Assembly: GCA_950097015.1 (NCBI GenBank)
Contig: CATNEN010000007.1
Coordinates: 930,001 to 994,000 of the forward strand
Direction: 5' to 3'
Source: Macrostomum hystrix
Lineage: Eukaryota > Platyhelminthes > Macrostomidae
DNA: 64,000 nucleotides
In this document: in pieces, positions 41,090-53,346 of the stretch
How positions within the stretch are numbered: the stretch's first letter is position 1
Layout: each line of letters begins with the position of its first letter
Translations under genes and position numbers: made by a program
The notes under the pieces: model-generated
The model's database searches: none
Told to the model about the DNA's origin: nothing
Seen by the model: only the letters and a program-made list of their open reading frames with translations

Positions 41090-43565
41090 CCTCAAATCCC
41101 TATTGGAATAAGTTTTCAGACACTGTGGACAGTGCATTTAGTGCGCCATGGCAATCATAAAGTGGCCTGGACGGTGCGTCATGACAATCTTCAAATCCTA
41201 AGGTGGTATGGACGATGTGTCATTCAAATCTTCAAATCCTAGGGTGCCATAGCACTCTAGGTTTAGGTGATATTGTGCATGACTCCAGTCTCTATCATGT
41301 TTATTCTGATGATGCATCACTCGTTTTTGAGAGATTTAAAGAGATTGAGAGAAAGTTGTGTGTTTTACCGCACTTGTGTTTTACTGCACTCTGTTCTGTA
41401 CTGTACTTCTGCCCCCTTCTGTTGTAGTTGTATCTATTTCTTAATTCTTAGTCTACTCGTCTTTTGACTTACAAAGTTACATTGTTGGTCTATTCAAAGA
41501 AAAATAAATAATGTAAATAGTGTGGCAATTGCATCAGTGAGTACTTAAAATAATTACGAACACTTAAACCCTTTACTTCAATTTGGCTAATCGCTATTAC
41601 TAAACACAAAATATTATATCAGTATGTACTACGTACAGTGTGCTTGAGTAACTGCTTAAGACATTCTCTGGACATAAGCAGTTGTACATGAGATGGATTC
41701 ATCGTATGTGCACGTGCAATAGGAGTAAAATAGTGGGGGTAAATGTACGTGCAACTGCTTAAGGCAGAGGCGCAGTATATATAATTCAATATTTGGGGTG
41801 CATGCATGGCTGTCGCTGTCTGACAGACGCAAGCTTAAGACACAGACGTATGCTTACATAACACTACAGTACTGGAGTTGTAAGTAACATCGGTACATGG
41901 GCAATACAGCAACCACAGGGCATCAGCAAAAGATTCAGCATGACAGCATCAGGATCATAAGGGAGACTATGTTACTTGAAGACAGTCTTGAGTTGAAGGA
42001 TATTTAATAGTAATAACTTGTGTCTAGTCTATATGATAATATGAATGTAGAGATGGATTGAAACTGGTTTTTCAATCTAGTTGGTCTCTTTAATAGTCCT
42101 AAATCCTCATGCTTCCTATGTGGCATCTCTATACTTCTCTTTCTCCAGACATACGAAACTCTTCATCCCTAGACATGAGACATAATGAATGAATGAATGA
42201 AATGAAAAAAATAGAAGTTTGTCTATAGCCTTAGCCTTTGCAACTCTACTACTTCAGCAAGAGTCGCCCAGTCTCCGACTTCTTGCGCATTAGCACAGGC
42301 AGTTTTGCCTTCCGCTTCATTCCCCGTTGGCGGTAAACATTGTGCTGCCGCAGCCATAGACGGGCTATTTTCTTTACTGTTACAGGCATTGACGACACGC
42401 TAGGCGGAATGTGCCAGGAAAGCCTCGTTCTGAGCTCTAATGTCTCATCCGCCTGAAGTGCGCCCTGCATTCGCTGCCGATCCATGCTGGTGTACAGGCT
42501 TTCGACAATGGCTTCGGGGCAGCCTTTTGCCAAAGCCCAGTCGAGCAAGGCGCAGAGAGCGTTGCCGAACATGCCATACAGCCTACGATCGCTGTACATT
42601 GCAGCAAGAAAGTTTTTCTCGCAAGGAAATATGGTGAGCGGACCAGTTCCCGCGTCAATGGAGAACTTTCCCTGCTCGCTTGCATGACTGTTCATGGACA
42701 GCAGTCGGCCCTCGGGGCAATCGGCGCCAAAAATTATTCGGCGACAGTGCAAGGAGTCTGCGTCGGCACCCCAAACAATGCTACGAATCGTGCCACGCCA
42801 GACAGCATGCAATTCGTTGCTAGTCAAATCGCCAAACAGTTTCTCTAGAGACGGACGCGTTCTCGCAGCTTCAAAGGCCAAATGAAACGCCTGCTGACCA
42901 TGTAGAACGAAGGCATGTTCATGTCGCAGAAGGACTTGATAATTTGCACTGGTTTTGCGTACACGGCCACAAAGAGCGCCAATATAGCCCGTTATGTTAA
43001 AAGCTGTGTTCAACAGGTTTATTGGTCTCGACACAGCGACGGAGCTTCGCCGGCTTAAAGCGCTGATCAGCATGGTGACAAAACTGCGAGCCGAAGCCAC
43101 CGCCGTTTGCAACGTCATCTCAGCAGCCGCACCCTCATCCTGCTGGTCCAAGTCATGGGGTTTGTCTTCGTCATCTTCGGCTTCCTCATCGGCAACTTTT
43201 GCCAGCTCTGTTAGCGTGAAGGGGAACGAAGCCGATGGGCTAAGCGAAACCTCGCGGAAAAGCCCTTTCTCAATGTCGTCCCATCTTGCTGACAGAAGTG
43301 GCAGACAGCCGGCAGACTCACAGTTTTACTTACAGTTTGCTGAATTTCCACCGTGCTGCTGACTTTCTCCTGTGCATGCTTCTCATCCTTGTTCAGCAGC
43401 GCTGTATGTAGCGCGTGATGTCCTCCTTGCATCTTACCTGTGAGCTGCTGTGCGTCATGGCGCATGGTGCGCGTAGCGCGCCATGCGCCATGACTATGAG
43501 GAAAAAGAAAAAGTGCGCCGGACGCCATCCGCGAAAATACCACTTATTCCAATAGGGCCTCAAAT
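41090..43565. mobile_element. Unclassified DNA transposon, 16-bp TIR, 8-bp TSD
   Basis: The element 41098-43557 (2,460 bp) begins CCCTATTGGAATAAGT and ends with its exact reverse complement. Both sides carry the 8-bp duplication CCTCAAAT (41090-41097 and 43558-43565). Subterminal sequence is rich in GCGCCATG-type motifs at both ends. The minus strand carries the ORF described separately, with another readable frame at 43211-43543. An 8-bp duplication fits hAT, P or KDZ-type superfamilies, but the termini and protein match none that I can name. Perfect ends and duplications suggest a fairly recent insertion. Confidence 0.85.
42249..43325 (-). CDS. Unrecognised ORF of the 41.1-43.6 kb transposon
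   Basis: The minus strand is open for 359 codons from an in-frame TAA at 43326-43328 to the stop at 42249. There is no early ATG, so the N-terminus is either spliced on or starts at the internal ATG of MTLQTAVAS. The start is acidic (DEEAEDDEDKPHD). The middle is globular (VLHGQQAFHLAFEAARTRPS, SIVWGADADSLHCRRIIFG, GPLTIFPCEKNFLAAMYSD). The end is basic (RQRGMKRKAKLPVLMRKK). I see no DDE triad that I can assign, no zinc-knuckle and no helicase motif. By position it should be the transposase or an accessory protein. An upstream frame at 43211-43543 with a GTAAGT donor-like site at about 43330 may be a 5' exon, but no phase-correct join was found. Confidence 0.6.
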   Translation of the reverse strand, partial: NCESAGCLPLLSARWDDIEKGLFREVSLSPSASFPFTLTELAKVADEEAEDDEDKPHDLDQQDEGAAAEMTLQTAVASARSFVTMLISALSRRSSVAVSRPINLLNTAFNITGYIGALCGRVRKTSANYQVLLRHEHAFVLHGQQAFHLAFEAARTRPSLEKLFGDLTSNELHAVWRGTIRSIVWGADADSLHCRRIIFGADCPEGRLLSMNSHASEQGKFSIDAGTGPLTIFPCEKNFLAAMYSDRRLYGMFGNALCALLDWALAKGCPEAIVESLYTSMDRQRMQGALQADETLELRTRLSWHIPPSVSSMPVTVKKIARLWLRQHNVYRQRGMKRKAKLPVLMRKKSETGRLLLK

Positions 43566-45163
43566 AACCAACTCAACACTTGAACACTCTTTCGACCTTC
43601 TTATTTAACTATAGTTATTTGCTTATAGCCACACTGGCAGTTTGATTAATTAATTTCACAGAACTTTCAATTGTCTCTATAGACCTACTCAAAAAAAATT
43701 GTTAAAGTGAATGAATTGGACAGAATATTTATAATATTTTACATACAAATAATATTTTGTGCATTTAAAAAGCATAGGTAGAAATTTGACTTTCAAAAAA
43801 TGATAAAAGCATACCTACTACAAATAGATAAAAGTAATCCTCTAATAAGACTATATAAATATAGCTGTATCAGGAGCTTAAAAAGCCATGCTGTTTAACT
43901 TTGGAGACAATAAAAAATAATTAGGCCTAACTTTGTTTTTAGCTAGCTAATGGCAAATTATAAGTTAGCTAGCTAAATAGTTATAATTTTCCTTGATAAT
44001 CCTGGACCTAAGGCCTAGATTAATAAACAACATAATTTAAAAGTATTAGCTTATTTCAAATTTCTTGTCTTTGTCAAATGATTTATAAAAATAAAATAAT
44101 AATAATTAGGCCCCTAGCTTTTATTGATTTCAACAAATTCAATTAGGTCTAACATCTAGATTAAAGCATAATAGCTAGCTGATCAAACATATCTAGGCCT
44201 AGTCATATAAACCAATACTTTGAAGATTAAGCAACGGACAGCTCTATTTAAGGTATAGAAGGCTTAAGCAAGGCCATGGCCTGTTGCTAAGACCATGTAT
44301 AGCCTAATTTATTATGTGACATATGACACCTATTTATATAGGCCCCTATTATATATTATTATTATTTATATAGGCTATACTCCTATAGCAAAAAAGTTTA
44401 TAGAATTTCAAATTCAGCACAAATTCTGCCTTCTTAGTATTAAGTAAGACTTAGCATTAGTATTAATAGTCTAATATTAGACTTTTCTACTGACTAGCTA
44501 GACCCTAGCCCAGCAGCCAACAGAGCAAAGCAACAATATAGCTAGCTAGGCTGGCTAGGGGCTAGGGCTAAGATTATAAAATTAAATATGGGTCATTCAG
44601 TATCAGGTCAGCTTTTATGCAAAACAAGATTCACAAAATTTAATACTATATGTTAGGTAAGATATACAATATTACAATGCAAGTTTAAATTAAACGTAAC
44701 CTACTTTACCCTATGCTTAACAAGCGGTGACCCGAAGTACAAAATGAGTCGCGCACGATTGTGATCGTTCGAATCACCGAGTTTAATGCATACAAAAATA
44801 CTTATTAAAACAACAGATTATCATTTACTTGGTGTATTCAGGCGCCAATAAATAAAGAACGTCATATTCGAACTCTTAGTTACAAAGCTATATGTTATAT
44901 GACTTTAACACAGCATTGAGGATATCACGGTAATCAAGAGTTTTGTAATTTTTTAATTCGAGGAATAAGCTAAGAATTCGTTGAAGGCTATCCCTTTGTG
45001 TGTTGTACTGTTTCGTTTGCTAAGGAAAATTTATCGCGAATAAGAAGGATGTGATTCCATCCCTGTTATAGGTTTATTTGACTTTTCTAGTTTCCAGCCG
45101 GTTGGCATAATTTGCCAAAGTCATGCAAACAATTGGTATCGACTTTTCGTATTTCACTTCAAT
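43566..45163. other. Upstream region of UNC13
   Basis: AT-rich, no gene, with many TAGCTAGC/TAGGCCTA-like short motifs at 43.9-44.6 kb but no clear repeat unit. It presumably contains the UNC13 promoter; no TATA box could be assigned with confidence. Confidence 0.35.
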
Positions 45164-48100
45164 ATGTCGTTAATTTGTGTTTGTGGTAAGTTTTATTTTA
45201 AAATGAAATAATGGAATAGCAAAATAATGAATTAATGTCTTTTTTTATTACGGCACTTTTTGCTCTCCCTGTGTATCGATCTATAGGGAACACTTCATTT
45301 CCAATGGCACTTTCTTTTTATCTTTAATGATATTCGATATGATGATTCTTTAGATAGTTTTTCAGTTCACTCAAATGTTGAATATAATATAAAAAATACT
45401 AGACTGCTATTTTTCACATAAATTTCCTGATGCGAATTCAAAGCTAACTTTTAATTTATGATATACTCTATAAATTATTGCGCATTATAGGTTTCAATGC
45501 CTTTAGGGATTCAAAATTCAGTATTTAACTGAAACTTCAACTTTCACGACCAGAATAAGTACTTTAGCTCAACTCTTAAAACAGTTAACTATTGGCTGCT
45601 AAAAAAAAAATATTTTGTTTCGAATTTGCAAAATTTTCAGTTAAAAAGGCCAGCATCTCTGGCGACGACTCGCAACTCAATACCTACGTCTGTCTAAAGC
45701 TGCAGAATGTGAAGTCGACCACAATTGCTGTGAAAGGATGCGTGCCATCTTGGGAGCAGGACTTCATGTTGTAAGTGAAGTTCTTATCATGCATATGAGC
45801 TAGTAGAATCGAAATTGAAGAATTCTTAGCGAAAATTCACTGACCTCACAGCCCTGAGTCACGCCTCGTGTCCGCGTCTGCACTGGAGTACAGCTGCTGT
45901 TTATTTTGAGCACAGTGTCGTTGCAACTACTCAAGCTGCTCCGCCCCCGTCTCTCCCCTGTGGCTCCCATCCTTCAGCTTCCAGCAGTCTGTCAATACCC
46001 TCCCCCAGCTCAAGTCTTCCCTCTCTCCCCGCTAGCAATTTTTTCTGTAAAAAAAGCTCCCAGAGATGCCTTGCCCGCTTGCGTGACGAAGCACTTTCAC
46101 ATATTCAGTGCCAGAATGCAGCCCAACCAAGGCAGTTAATGATTCTTACCTGGCTTGCTCCTGTTCGCCACGTAATTCCCATTCTCCCCTTCCCTTCCCT
46201 ACTTCTATTTATTTTACTGCACCCAACTCAAATTCGTATTTTATTTCCCATAGGTACACCCTTTTGTGTCAGATCGCTAACACTACTTGTAAAAAAAATC
46301 GTGGCATCCAGCAATTAATAAACAACTGTACTTTTAAGTAAAATTTTCAAATTAACGAGTGACATGTTGCAATAAGCGACGGTGCCTTGCGTTTTTGTAC
46401 CTTAGATATCCGTTTTTTAATCCTTGCGTCCTTCACTCCAGAAAGAATCTAGTTGGGCCAGATTCTAGCCAGTGACACAGTCGCTTCCAAAGGATTTGTA
46501 CGGTCTGATCAGTCCATGGACCGGTGGGCCGCCAGACCCCTGAAATTTCTGCCCTTCAGCTAATACTGGGCCCCCACTGGGCAGCTGTGTGAAATGGTCT
46601 CCCTTGGGACTGAGACGCGAACCCCGCGACCTTGTACCGTAAAGACTGACTTCTGACGTCACTTCATCTTGGGCGCTGATTTTATATTAGCATTTCGTGC
46701 CGATGATGCTGTACTCACTCACCTGAATTATCCCCAACCTACTCATCCAGCGAAACGCACACACTGAACACTGGCCTCACAGCTGAGTTGTGGAACAAAG
46801 GCGTGTTCTGGGACAGAATGCTCGGCTGCGTGTGGATACCACTGTGCGATGTCAGCGAGTCAGCCAAGGTGACCACCTCAATAATCCCTGATCCTCCAAC
46901 ACCCATTACTAATTCCTGATCGCCCAACACACCTGACTAATCCCTGATCCTCCAGCACCCATTACTAATCCCTGATCCTCCAAAACACCTGACTAATCCC
47001 TGATCCTCCAACACACCTGACTAATCCCCGATCCTCCAACACCCATTACTAATCCTTGATCGCCTAACACACCTCACTAATGATCCTCCAACACACCTGA
47101 CTAATCCCTGATCCTCCAACACCCATTACTAATCCTTGATCGCCTAACACACCTCACTAATGATCCTCCAACACACCTGACTAATCCCTGATCCTCCAAC
47201 ACCCATTACTAATCCCTGATCCTCCAACACCCATTACTAATCCCTGATCCTCCAACACCCATTACTAATCCTTGATCGCCTAACACACCTCACTAATGAT
47301 CCTCCAACACACCTGACTAATCCCTGATCCTCCAACACCCATTACTAATCCTTGATCGCCTAACACACCTCACTAATGATCCTCCAACACACCTGACTAA
47401 TCCCTGATCCTCCAACACCCATTACTAATCCTTGATCGCCCAACACACCTCACTAATCCCTGATCGTCCAACACCCATTATTAATCCCTGATCCTCCAAC
47501 ACCCATTACTAATCCCTGATCCTCCAACACACCTGACTAATCCCTGATCGTCCAACACCCATTACTAATCCCTGATCCTCCAACACCCATTACTAATCCC
47601 TGATCTTCCAACACACCTGACTAATCCCTGATCTTCCATCACCCATTACTAATCCTTGATCGCCCAACACACCTCACTAATCCCTGATCTTCCAACACAC
47701 CTCACTAATCCCTGATCTTCCATCACCCATTACTAATCCCTGATCCTCCAACACCCATTACTAATCCCTGATCCTCCAACACACATTACTAATCCCTGAT
47801 CCTCCAACACCCATTACTAATCCCTGATCCTCCAACACCCATTACTAATCCCTGATCCTTCAACACCCATTACTAATCCCTGATCGTCCAACCAGCCTCT
47901 CGAAGCAGCATTTGTTTCTGTTAATCCAGGAGGGTTCGGGTCACTGGATCAGCCTTGACAGCGAGTACGTCATCCACCGTGGCGTGATTGTTGGCACTAG
48001 AGGTCGGACGGAGCACCAGCTGCTGCTGGACATTCGAATGGAGCATGGATACGGTTGGTGTCATTGGTTACATATTCTTATTGCAGATATTTCTGCTCGA

Positions 48101-50333
48101 TAATTTCTCATTGGTATTGTTACGCGAATTTCTTTCATCTGTCTCGTATCGAACAAAATCTATCACATCAATCGTATCGAATGATAAAGCAAAGAAATTT
48201 TTTATGAAAGCAATGGTCAAGTGGTCAGAATGGAACAGAAATCCCTTTGACAGTCGAAAATTTATTCCCTTTGGGATTGCGTTGGGTTGGTGGGATCTGG
48301 ACAAACGGATTTTTCCTCAGGAAATTGCCAAACGAGTTGAGTATAGACAGAAGCACTCTAAATGATTTGCTTCTGTAGTAACTGGCTGCGTTATATAATA
48401 TGGTATGCTAACTTTTTCGGATGGCAGTGTGCCAGCTTACAATGGCCTGCAGCCTCTTTTGAAGAACTTTTGGGGGCAGAAACAACTCCACTTTGCCCTT
48501 CGTCCGTCTGTTGTAGATGTTTGTCTGTACTAGATGTCTGTCTGTCTGTTGTAGATGTCTGTCTGTCTGTTCTAGATGTCTATTCTAGATGTCCGTCTGT
48601 TCTAGATGTCCGTCTGTTCTAGATGTCCGTCTGTTCTAGATGTCTGTCTGTTCTAGATGTGTGTCTGTTCTAGATGTCCGTCTGTTCTAGATGTGTGTCT
48701 GTTCTAGATGTCCGTCTGTTCTAGATGTCTGTCTGTTCTAGATGTGTGTCTGTTCTAGATGTCCGTCTGTTCTAGATGTCTGTCTGTTCTAGATGTCCGT
48801 CTGTTCTAGATTTCCGTCTGTCTGTAATAGATGTCTGTCTGTCTGTTGTAGATGTCTGTCTGTTCTAGATGCCTGTCTGTTGTAGATGTCCGTCTGTTGT
48901 AGATGTCCGTCTGTTCTAGATGTCCGTCTGTTCTAGATGTGTGTCTGTTCTAGATGTCTATCTGTTCTAGATGTCCGTCTGTCTGTAATAGATGTCTGTC
49001 TGTCTGTTCTAGATGTCCGTCTGTTCTAGATGTCCGTCTGTTCTAGATGTCCGTCTGTTCTAGATGTCCGTCTGTTCTAGATGTCCGTCTGTTCGAGATG
49101 TGTGTCTGTTCGAGATGCCTGTTTTAGATGTCTGTCTGTTCTAGATGCCTGTTCTAGATTCCTGTTCTAGATGCCTGTTCTAGATGCCTGTTCTAGATGC
49201 CTGTTCTAGATGCCTGTTCTAGATGCCTGTTCTAGATGCCTGTTCTAGATGCCTGTTCTAGATGCCTGTTCTAGATGCCTGTTCTAGATGCCTGTTCTAG
49301 ATGCATATTTTCTAGATTTTCCGCCAGAGGATTTTTCTGAGATTATCAATACGCTCGTATTGTAATAATAGTTCTATTGTTAATAATTATCTCTGGTACA
49401 TTTTTATTAGACTGCAGTGAGTTGTGAAAGTGCAAAATTTTTTTTTATAACTGGTTTATATAAAATTTAATTGTCTAATGCAAATAGAAAAGTAGAAAAG
49501 TGTCTACTTTTGTATTAGTTTTGTTTAACTAAATTGTATCTCGTAACTGACTTTTGTTCATTAATGAATATTCATTATTTGAAGTAAAAAATGAATTTCT
49601 TAAACCCCCATTTTCAGTCCTGTCGTCTTGAGCTAATTTTTTAGATTAACTTAAAACTTAAATTCGAATTTGTTCTCGTACAAGGATGATTAAATGATTC
49701 AAAAGAAATTTTTTATTTGATAAACGCCTTCACTGTGGCCATCAATTTTGACGTTAGCAACATTATATTTCAATCGATTGTCAGTAAACCAGAAATAATA
49801 CTGGAGATAGTCCGTCCTATCTCTCTGCCCGCTCCTTCATCCTATTATTTTTGCCCCTCTCGTCTCTAGAAAAAAAAATTACCAAAAGGCGCAAGTCACA
49901 AATAATTCAGCAGGGAGCTAAAAAGCAGGAGATGGGGAGTCTAAAGGACTATAACCTGGCAACTAAGAAAGCAAAAACTTTTTTTCGGGACTACTAAGCT
50001 ACTCTAGACAGTGAAGTCAGGGTGCAGAGACACTCGGGCCCAGCAGTTCCCTCTCGCTTGCCCAGGCCTGGACACAAATCCCCACTCCCTCCCAGTTTCC
50101 TACCCGCTCCTCAGTTCAAACCCCCGTTTTGTGAGCTGTGTGTGAGTGAGCAGTGTGCTGCCGGAATCGATTTTCTTGCATCGGCCCACCCCCTGCCCGC
50201 CGCTCGGCCTCTTTCCGTCCAAAGTCCAGAGCTCAGAGCCATCTCAGCTCAGCTCGCTCATCGGCTCAGAGTACCAAAAAGCCTGCTATAAAGCTCGACC
50301 AGCTCTCATTTCCTGTGTTGTCGTCGCACACCG

Positions 50334-50364
<31 letters not shown>

Positions 50365-53155
50365 CACCAGTGGATGAAGCCACACCTCCAACACAATGTT
50401 CTCTTCCGTGTTCTTGGTCTCGACCACTTGAAGCAGAGTTGTGTCAAGTCTGTTGTTTTATTTTTAGATTTCATTGCCAGAGTAAAAATAACATCGATAA
50501 AAGCTAATGGCAGATAAACCTAGCAGCTGAAGGCAATGTCCTATTGTCTATACATCGGACACTAGGTGCTGATAATATACGAGCTATAATTTTTCCCCGA
50601 AGCATTTATTTGAATTTTTGTGAAACAGTTTCTTAGAAAAAAATTGGAAGATAATGCGAAGCAACTTATTTAGATAAAACTGACCAAATTTTGCTCGAAC
50701 TAATTTTACAAAACTTTACTCTTAAAGTTTTAAATAAGTTTTTTTCTTTGCTAAACCTTTATTAATTTTATTAACAAGGTCGAAGCATGCTAAAATAAAT
50801 AAGTCATTAGGATAGAGAATTTTTTTGACTGAATATTAATCAATTAACTTGAGCACTGTTACGGAGTGTTTTTTGCTTCACAAGCTTAATGCATTCTTAG
50901 TCACTGGGGAGGATATGTAAAGAAAAAAAATATGAAATCGATGAATTCACAAGTAACACTTGACAGAAATTGTTGAAGATGAAGGAAATTAATATCAAAA
51001 CATTCGCATTTGCTCCTCCTAATCAAACACAACCGGTAATTTTGTTCATAAATCAAGTGGAAATTTCCTATCTCCGTAGTTTATTTTTTTGGCGAAAGCC
51101 GGCCTCCTAAACCTTTTCCAAGAAACGCAGTCTCCCGTCCTTCTACTTCTAGTGGTTCTTATTTTCAGTCTCGCATCTACCTTGCGTCTCTATTTTTATT
51201 CATCGCCCCAGTGTCTATCGCGATTTTTTTCAGTGAATTACTGTTAATAATTAATTTCTTTGTCTTTGATTTATGACATGAATACCTGAGTGGAATTGAT
51301 AGTACTCGTATGTTTCAAATAAAATCATAAAATAACGACACTGACAAGGAAATATATTTTCTTAAACGACTCTGGCGTACATCGGTTGTAAATTATTGCC
51401 CTCACACTCTAGACTATAATACTCGAATATATGAAGGTCATTGGGATAAAAATTTCCCATTGGGTTAATCCATTGGCAGAGCCAAGCTGCATCGTTTTAT
51501 AGGATTCACATCGCAATAATTCACTTATGAGGAAATGCGTTTAAAGGTGTGTGATGTGTTTGCATAAATTATTTCCTGGATTTGAGTATTGTCTAAAATA
51601 TAACAATTTCTTTTTATTTTACTCATGGGTCCCCGCCTGTCTGACTGCCTGCCTCTGAATGCCTCAAACTCTCTTTTAATGTCCCACTCTTTCTCGCTAT
51701 TTCCATTTCTTCCGCTCTCCCTTTCCCCTCTGCCTCTCCATCTACCCCTCACCCCCTCCCCCTCTCTGCCTCTCCCTCTCCCTCTACCCCTCCCCCCTCT
51801 CCCTCTCTGCCTCTCCCGCTTCCTGTACGCCTCTCCCCCTCTCCTTCTCTGCCTCTCCCTCTCCCTCTACCCCTCTCCCCCTCTCCCTCTCTGCCTCTCC
51901 CGCTCCCTCTACCCCTCTCCCTCTCTCCTTCTCTGCCTCTCCCTCTCCCTCTACCCCCCTCTCCCTCTCTGCCTCTCCCTCCTCCTCTACCCCTCTCCCT
52001 CTCTGCCTTTCCCTCTTCCTCTACCCCTCTCCCTCTCTGCCTCTCCCTCTCTGCCTCTCCCTCTCCCTCTCCCAGTTTCTTTTCCATATTAAATAAAAAA
52101 ACATCAGTGCCGAATCAACTGGAAAAGCTCACGTTCAGTCATTCTAATTAATGATTATTTTCATTCGAGCATAAATTTTAGCATATTTTCTGTGCTTCTT
52201 TGTTTTTTCTCTTCTCTGTGTGTCTGCTACCCTCGCGCAGATGAAGATCATTATCCTACTGAAGGTTTCAAGCAAAAGCTCTTCCTTTCGCTTGAAGTAT
52301 CAACAATCAGTCCGTCAAGCAATGGTTGCTAAGTAACCACACATATAACTAAACGCAAAAAAATTTGTTCAAACGAAATTCATTATTTTGATTATTCCTC
52401 TCACAGGTGCGGATCAGCATCAGATCCAGCTCAGGCTGGCACGATTGAAGGCTTCCCGTGATGAGGAAGTAAGTGCTGTGTGTGAGTGTGTGAGTGAGTA
52501 CTCATTCCCTCTCCGTACTTTAGTTAAGCTTTAGAGCAGAAATCGATTGGGCAAATTGCCAGCCGCCAAATGCGTCCCGGGTTCCCGGTAAATAATGGGA
52601 TTTTACTCGTATTATTCTCTTATCACTTTTTCCTTCGCGTGCGCCCGACTGGCTAGAGAAGGAATGGAAAGGAAAATGAAAATAACAGTTTGTACTTTAG
52701 GATTTGCGAGTCTGCCAGCTCCTATTTTGGTGAACAGTGTCAGCTGATGTACAGCACGCAGACACGCATATCTGGTTCAAGTACATTGCCAATGGTCACC
52801 ATAGCCTTCACGGCTAGTTCTTGAATGCTCAAACTATGCTCAGAGTGGGTGAAGGTTCGGCAGAAATGAGCGAGTTACATCAAGCAGAGACAAATTAGCA
52901 TATTTTCTTATTATCTGAGATGAGACACGGCCGGTCTGTCTGGCGGGTCCGGGGGCCAAATCGAAGATCCCAACTCCACCCCAACCCCACGATTAGTTAG
53001 AGCAAGAAACATCCGAATTGAAAGCATCCGAAACATAAAACTTGCAGTGCATGAGTGAGGACTCCGATTATACGAGCGACTACAATCTGCCTATGCAACA
53101 TCAGCACAATTTGCCAGCGTTTCAGTACCGCTCAGAGCTGCTGCTCAGACAGAAT

Positions 53156-53191
<36 letters not shown>

Positions 53192-53315
53192 CCCGCAGCA
53201 GCAATATGGACTGACGACTTTGAGCCGATGTCCTATAACAGTAGGCCGCCAGGTCAAAGCAGTGGCTATACTCAGTCTCAATCTGCAATAGCACAAGGTC
53301 ATACACCACACCTAA

Positions 53316-53346
<31 letters not shown>

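Noticed and set aside
50146-50517. 123-codon ORF including a His-Thr run
   Set aside because: The His-Thr run comes from a (CA)n microsatellite; no phase-compatible splice sites to UNC13 exons were found.
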